This document shows positions 51,615 to 64,000 of a stretch of 64,000 nt of DNA, piece after piece. The translations under genes were made by a program, and so were the position numbers. The notes under the pieces were generated by a model that was given only the letters and a program-made list of their open reading frames with translations, did no database searches and was not told where the DNA came from. Location: NCBI GenBank assembly GCA_034190875.2, contig CM067345.1, positions 19,819,329 through 19,883,328 of the forward strand. Reading direction: 5' to 3'. Numbering within the stretch: the first letter of the stretch is position 1; each line of letters starts with the position of its first letter. The DNA is from Urechis unicinctus (lineage: Eukaryota; Annelida; Polychaeta; Xenopneusta; Urechidae).

Positions 51615-51706
51615 CGGCGGGGTCCAAGCAACCGGCACAACACAAGAGAAAAAGGAGAGCTGAGCAGTAGTACGCTGATTCTTACAACGCCAACACAACA
51701 TTCAAC

Positions 51707-55794
<4,088 letters not shown>

Positions 55795-55884
55795 TGGACT
55801 GAATCAAGATCCTCTTTTAGGACATACCTTGTCATGTCAACATTCCCTGTTCAGATTTTTTCTTACCTAAAGATGCTGTAAGAC

Positions 55885-55890
55885 ATTAAA
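55885..55890 (+). terminator. Polyadenylation signal of beta-tubulin copy 2 (ATTAAA)
   Basis: ATTAAA at the position where copy 1 has AATAAA (contexts GACATTAAAACAAGTGCC and GACAATAAAATAAGTGCC). Confidence 0.65.
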
Positions 55891-56379
55891 ACAAGTGCCG
55901 TGAATTTCAGCTTTCGTTGATTTCTTTGCATTGTGGACTCTTATTCGGAGGTTTGTGCCACTTTCTGTTTTGCACTATGATATAATGAGCTGGGGTAAAT
56001 CTTAGGTCATTTAGTAAAAATGTATCTATATCGGACAGAAAACCATAATTAAACTAAATGGTTAGCTGAAACACTCCAAGGAAGTCGGGGGTAGGGTCAA
56101 GAAAACCGCCTTAATGTGGATAGGGGCTGGGGTGGTAATTGGGGAGGCGGCAATCCGGTCTTCCTTTAATCTGAAGCTCTGCCAAATGCTATGTTTCAGA
56201 TCGTCATCTGATATGGACTTTTTTGCCACTAAGGTAACCCAACTTCACCTCGCCGTATTTTAGGAATTGATAATCAGATTGCATAAAAAATAGCTTGGAC
56301 AACAATTGTATATTCCTATTTATTTACAGTAGTGTAATTAATTGTTTTGTTTACTACGATGCAACAGGTTTGGAAAATT

Positions 56380-57450
56380 AAATGCACATACATACAGATA
56401 ATAATTTGATATACCTTTGTTTTGAATCTATAGGTAAGTGCAAGGAAATCATGGAAATATGCAAGGAGAGAGGTAAGTATTTTGTATGTCTCGTTGAAGT
56501 GATGTTTGGTAAGTGTGATTCTTCATCCCGACAACCATCGTTCTTTAGAGTCATTTGGATAAAACAGTACATCTTGAGTTTTCAGGCCCTGTGTCTATTG
56601 AAGTATCAAGCTCAAATGCCAAATTATATGCCTCTTTGTAGAGAACTTGGTATCAGGGAGTGTCACCTCGTACAACCAACTACATGGGGTACTGGTAGAC
56701 TTGGTAGTAGCAAGCTAACCAAGGTTATAATGGGAGTGGTAGCACTTTATTTCCATCGGTTACCAAATAACCAAAACATGCTGTCTATACTTTAGTCACT
56801 CTTGTTTGGAGGGAGGTCAGTCGTAATGTGGACAAGTACAACAACAAGAGACATTAAAAAAAATGGGTAAATAACCTCCGGATTTAATTTACATTGCCGT
56901 TTGCCGATACTGTATGCAATGACCAGGATGATAACAATTGTGCTTGCTTCTGCACGAACTTCTCCTACAATTATGTCAAAACACCTAGGTAGTACCTGTA
57001 TTATTGAGGATGACTGGGTAGTCCCTCCAACCAAGATTTGTCACAAGCAAATACAGGTAAGTCAGGGCACCAAAGATTGTCAAAAGTTAACTGGTCCCAG
57101 CCTGCAGGCTCAGATATGTGTCTTGAATATGACAACAACATTCAAAGCTCTGTTCTTAAATGTTCTTGAAAACATTTAATTCTACACTCTGCAAAGTACG
57201 ATTACAGTAAATATTTGGAAACATGTCATTTCTTAATCGGTCAGAATAGTATGCCTGATTATCCTGTTTGTATGTATAAGGTGAGACAAACAGATCTGCA
57301 CTGACAATTTTAAGGTCTATGTCATGGAAACCAAAAAATGTGAATTTGAAAATATTATGAAGATCTTAGTTACCTTCCAGAATATGGTGACTGGAAAAAA
57401 GGGAGCCGATATTTATGCAAAGGTTGACTGCATTGCAAGTGAGTAGTATT
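56380..57450 (+). other. Possible decayed or unrecognised coding fragments
   Basis: A frame is open from 56382 to 56795 with no recognisable domain. A neat exon-like segment lies at about 56989-57055 (cctag|GT...CAG|gtaagt, reading IIEDDWVVPPTKICHKQIQ). A further open stretch at about 57284-57448 reads KVYVMETKKCEFENIMKILV and ends with TAG. I could not join these into one gene or match a family. They may be remnants of a gene or transposon, or chance. Confidence 0.2.
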
Positions 57451-57915
57451 AACACATGAATTCTTTTAGCGTTTTTCAAGATATAACAATATGAAGTCAT
57501 TTATGTCGTCGTGCTGTGTTTTTTGCCGATATACTAAAATGAATAAATGATGTATTTAATATATTCAAACAATATTTTGTCTGTGTCCTCTCTGGCTACA
57601 CAAGTAGATAAAACTGAGAAAAAAAATGGAATTTTCACATGACACATCAAAATTAGGCAGTCCAGTGAATGAATCGTGTACATGTTACTCTCTACTTATT
57701 CTTAGGGCCAACTGCAGTATAAATAAATGGTTATTAGACTAGGTACTTATCATGTAAAAAACATTGTGGACAGATAAAGTTGGTCATCTGTGCCATATAT
57801 TTGGACTCCACAAATCAGAAGAAGACCCAATATTCTGGACCGAAAAATAAATTTCCCAGACCAATCCCCTTTTGAAGGATGGATTTCAATGGTATTCATT
57901 ATATTTGAAGTAGAC

Positions 57916-58120
<205 letters not shown>

Positions 58121-58180
58121 GTAAGAGCGAAGTTTATGATATATAGATGTAAACAGGATATGATATTGCCTTTTCCCTAG

Positions 58181-58792
58181 ATTCATTTATCTGGTAAGGA
58201 GCTGTCAATTGTCACTGAGCTCAAATATCTTGGCCACATCATAAATGTAGACTCAGCTGATGATAAAGACATTCATCGGCAATGTCGAATGCTATATGCC
58301 CAGGGTAACATGTTGATACGTAAATTTAATATGTGTGATATCCCTGTGAAAGTTGCCCTATTTCGAGCTTACTGCACACCAATGTACACAGCACATTGGT
58401 GGTTTAAATTCAAGGAAAGCAGCATGAGAAAACTGAGGGTAGCTTATAATGATGTTATGAAAATGCTCACTGGTGTACCAAGATTTGCCAGCGCAAGTGA
58501 AATGTTTGTCAACATAGGTGTACCTTCTTCTATGGCTGTACTCAGAAATTCAATGTATAAATTCATGTGCAGGCTGGAAGATAGTGAAAACCATATTGTA
58601 CAAAACCTAGTAAATCCTACCAGAAGCTGCACTAGATTTTCTTCTGACTTGTGGAGATACTGGTATAGATACCTTTATACGCTGTATGTTTAACATGTTA
58701 ATTTGTTTATTTTATGTTTTATATGTTCTCTTTGTATATATGTTTAGTATGTTGCCTATGGACCTCTCATGTAAGATGTGTCTGAAATAAAC

Positions 58793-58852
<60 letters not shown>
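58181..58852 (+). mobile_element. 5'-truncated non-LTR retrotransposon, C-terminal end of ORF2
   Basis: An open frame from 58181 to the TAA at 58691-58693 (about 170 codons) reads LKYLGHIINVD, RQCRMLYAQGNMLIRKFNMC, LFRAYCTPMYTAHWW and SSMRKLRVAYNDVMKMLTGV. This is the region after the reverse transcriptase catalytic core typical of jockey/CR1/Rex-type elements. The catalytic domain itself is missing upstream, as expected of a 5'-truncated insertion. The 3' UTR has AATAAA at about 58786 and ends in a (CTAT)n run (58793-58851), the usual kind of short-repeat tail of these elements. The frame is unbroken, suggesting a fairly recent insertion. Exact clade is not determined. Confidence 0.85.
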
Positions 58853-59792
58853 ATATATATATATGCGCATATTACAACAAAAATATTCTGATTCCACTAA
58901 TATTAACCAATGGCAACCATGCTTTCAAAAATACGTTAAACCAATCTCAGGCAATCTTACGAAGAAAAAATACAGTTTCATTTGGGTAAAGCAAAGCGTG
59001 TCAATATTGACTAGCCCAAAAGACCAACGTCAGGTTCTATTTATCACCTTTATAAGAGGGAGTGCATGCAGCACTACCCGTACTAACTACGAAAGAGCTA
59101 ATATTGACAAACAATTCAAAAAAGAAACATATACATATTTACATATAACCCCGCCCCTATGATCTTAACAATACCTTTACATCCAATAGGTGCTTGCGTT
59201 TACCTCTGGCAGAGCCTCTGAAGTCAGCTGAGTCAGAGTTATTTTAAGGGTTCATGACAACGATTTGCGAGCGTCAACCAACCACTTTTTGAGAAAACAT
59301 AGAACTGTACATCGAGATAACAATCGAAACCTGAATTGCAATGAGCCAGAATCAACGGTTTCATCAAAGGCAAACCACGATCGTGCGTTGTATTCACAAT
59401 CTAACAACCGTTGTTCTATTTTGTGGTATCGTTTGAAGAACAATACAACATGGCAATGGCTACTCTCGTCAGTTGAATTTATCAGGCGGTGTGGCGCGAA
59501 CTAAGGTCAAGTATATCTATGGTTGTTGATAAAGGAAACCCGTTTCAAAAGTCATTCATCACTTGCAACACAATACAAGGAAAGTACGCATGGTGAGGTA
59601 TGCCGCTTGATGTTGTCATTAGACTCTTGGTTGCCACAACAGAGCTAGGCGGAACAGTACTGGGCGGGAATCTAGATCACCACTAGCTTGGGCATGTGTG
59701 CACTTAACAGCTTAAGAGTACTCGTTGCCAATCAATAATGGTCTATCTGGGTTTTAGTGGGGTTCACTTGACAACATCAGGTGAGAACAACT
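58853..59792. other. No recognisable gene
   Basis: Non-coding sequence between the retrotransposon and the copy-3 upstream block. A short (AT) run follows the (CTAT)n tail. No transposon ends or exons were found. Confidence 0.45.
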
Positions 59793-60460
59793 GGTTTATA
59801 GTTGGATCGATCGAGCCCGCACCATATTCCAAACATGTTTCAACAAACTGCCGTTTCTTGGCACCGGTGTCAACAGAACAGAGGCGAATCTCCCTCACCC
59901 CAACGAGGGCTATGTTCACCCGCCAGGATTCTCTACCCCGACGGAGGAGTGGAGGATATTGTTGGCAAAAAGGCTCTGTTTGTTGGACAGTTTGAATATA
60001 TTTTATGGGTAAAAATGGTCGAGGTTCACATGGTCATAACGAATAATAGCCTTCAGTTCACTTTGCAGAAACACATTCCTCGCACAGTGTTAAGAATCAG
60101 ATGCGTTGATTGCCCAAGAAAGTAAAACTTATTAAGAACATTCTTTTTAACGGTAATAATGTTGTTATTCATCGCCTGGAATATGTTACTTATATATGCA
60201 CTTATAGCCAACCAATAACCATTATGCTGCATACAATTATATATTCATTGGGCCCCATTTCATATATAGACACGAAAAAAAGTGTTAAGCTCGGATCATG
60301 AGAGCACGAAATGATGCAATATGCTGTCGTAAGGACCTCATGTTGAGTAATGATAGACCTATATTCATCAATAGAAAGTGGATCTTTTGAATTTAAGTGA
60401 TGGAACAAACAATATTTAAAACGTAATCTTACCCTTATCGTGTTTCATATACCAACGTAT

Positions 60461-60509
60461 ATTTCTCTATCATAGCAATACGTAAAACGTATTGCTATGA
60501 TAGAGAAAT
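60461..60509. repeat. Perfect 23-bp inverted repeat with 3-base loop
   Basis: Arms 60461-60483 and 60487-60509 are exact reverse complements around AAA. The partner block has only the right-hand arm (50988-51008), so the left arm is new. Confidence 0.9.
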
Positions 60510-61181
60510 TGCCTTCATTTGTGGTTAATCTGGTGCCGCAATAATTATTCTCCATTTCACATTCTCTAAAAATTGTATATTTATCAAATATTGTGTATCT
60601 TCTATTAGTTATGGGCTAAATCCAGTCTATATATCAGATTAAAGATGCATTTTTCTGCGATTTGGTGATTTTTTTTTTTGCTTCCATTTTTTTGTAGTTG
60701 CTAAAATGACTCGTTTACAATTGATTGATAAAGGCGCATGGAAACAGCCTACGAACTTTGTTTACAAAAATATTCAAATGAATTGCGATCTGTACCAGTA
60801 ACTACGCATGCACAGCTTTACCATTTTCTTGTATTATTGTTAAACTCAGCCCGTTTTCAGCTTCCGATATATTGTAGTGTCTACCGTGTGTCATATATGG
60901 GTTAAAATTCAAAAATAAAAAATCGAAATATACAAAGGCAATAAACACAGCAGGGGTCACCGATTTGACTTGAGTTTGTTATATGATTACTAAACGCAGT
61001 AAGGAAGCGGTTGATATACTATTATCTAGTGAATTTCCAGATATATTTGGCCAGCCTATAAAACACTCTGAAATGGCTTTGTCTTAATGACGTGGATCAA
61101 ATGCGAACTGATTTGATCATGTCTTTACCGAGCAATCTAGGCTTACAGTCTGAAATTATCCGGGAAGTTATATGCATTGCC

Positions 61182-61214
61182 TGCGATGCTCTTCATTCAG
61201 CGCAGTATAAAAAA
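61182..61214 (+). promoter_or_regulatory. Core promoter of beta-tubulin copy 3
   Basis: TATAAAAAA at 61206-61214, about 90 bases before the ATG, preceded by the block TGCGATGCTCTTCATTCAGCGC shared with copy 2. Confidence 0.65.
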
Positions 61215-61298
61215 GGCTGAGGCGAAGAACCCGGCACACCACACGAGAAAAGCAGAGCGGAGTTACTTGAAGTTCATTCTTACCGCCCAACATTCAAC

Positions 61299-64000
<2,702 letters not shown>

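Larger units (their letters stand above)
49856..51706 (+). repeat. Upstream duplicated block, copy in front of tubulin 2
   Basis: Collinear with 59793-61298 in front of copy 3. Shared landmarks in order include GTTGGATCGATCG, TTCCAAACATGTTTCAAC, CGCCAGGATTC, GGTTCACATGGTCA, ATATGCACTTATAGCCAACC, GTGGATCTTTTGAAT, TTGTGGTTAATCTGGTGCC and TGCGATGCTCTTCATT. The match runs into exon 1. It is moderately diverged, so it is not a very recent duplication. Confidence 0.88.
59793..61298 (+). repeat. Upstream duplicated block, copy in front of tubulin 3
   Basis: Collinear partner of 49856-51706. It lacks the short insertion found at 49936-50258, and it gained a foldback at 60461-60509 not seen in the partner. 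Confidence 0.88.

Overview
This window is nuclear DNA from an animal. Genes are split by many GT-AG introns, intergenic DNA is AT-rich, there are long (AT)n microsatellites, and most proteins are clear orthologues of bilaterian housekeeping genes. The style (a short tandem cluster of beta-tubulins, many small DNA transposons, a non-LTR element with a tetranucleotide tail) fits a marine invertebrate, probably a lophotrochozoan such as a mollusc or relative, but the sequence does not prove the phylum.

Layout. Positions 128-4069 (minus) hold twelve in-phase exons of a conserved acidic protein I could not name; both ends are missing or unresolved. Positions 7581-15584 (plus) encode TFIP11, a spliceosome-disassembly G-patch protein (816 aa, 15 exons). 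Positions 17068-18522 (minus) encode CHMP2A, an ESCRT-III subunit (230 aa, 5 exons), convergent with TFIP11. Positions 22370-29066 (plus) encode CSDE1/UNR, a multi-cold-shock-domain RNA-binding protein (861 aa, 17 coding exons). Positions 31171-40344 (minus) encode CIP2A (964 aa, 22 exons), convergent with CSDE1. Positions 44413-45044 may hold a small unrecognised three-exon gene. From 46.5 kb to the end is a head-to-tail cluster of three beta-tubulin genes, the third cut by the window edge. I rebuilt the exon chains by hand and checked that reading phase is kept across every junction.

The housekeeping genes share no pathway; they are simply neighbours. The most informative region is the tubulin cluster. 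The three coding sequences are almost identical, but their non-coding parts tell different stories. Copy 2 has a promoter and exon 1 like copy 3, yet introns 1 and 2 like copy 1, so it looks like a recombinant or gene-conversion mosaic. Its intron 1 carries a DNA transposon inserted inside another, and copy 1 keeps the empty site. A separate short element sits upstream of copy 2 and is missing from the matching place upstream of copy 3.

I found no CRISPR array, prokaryotic operon, rRNA or tRNA gene, and no previously undescribed system I can defend. The best leads for novelty are the unnamed acidic protein, the small three-exon candidate, the nested and foldback mobile elements, and the mosaic tubulin genes.
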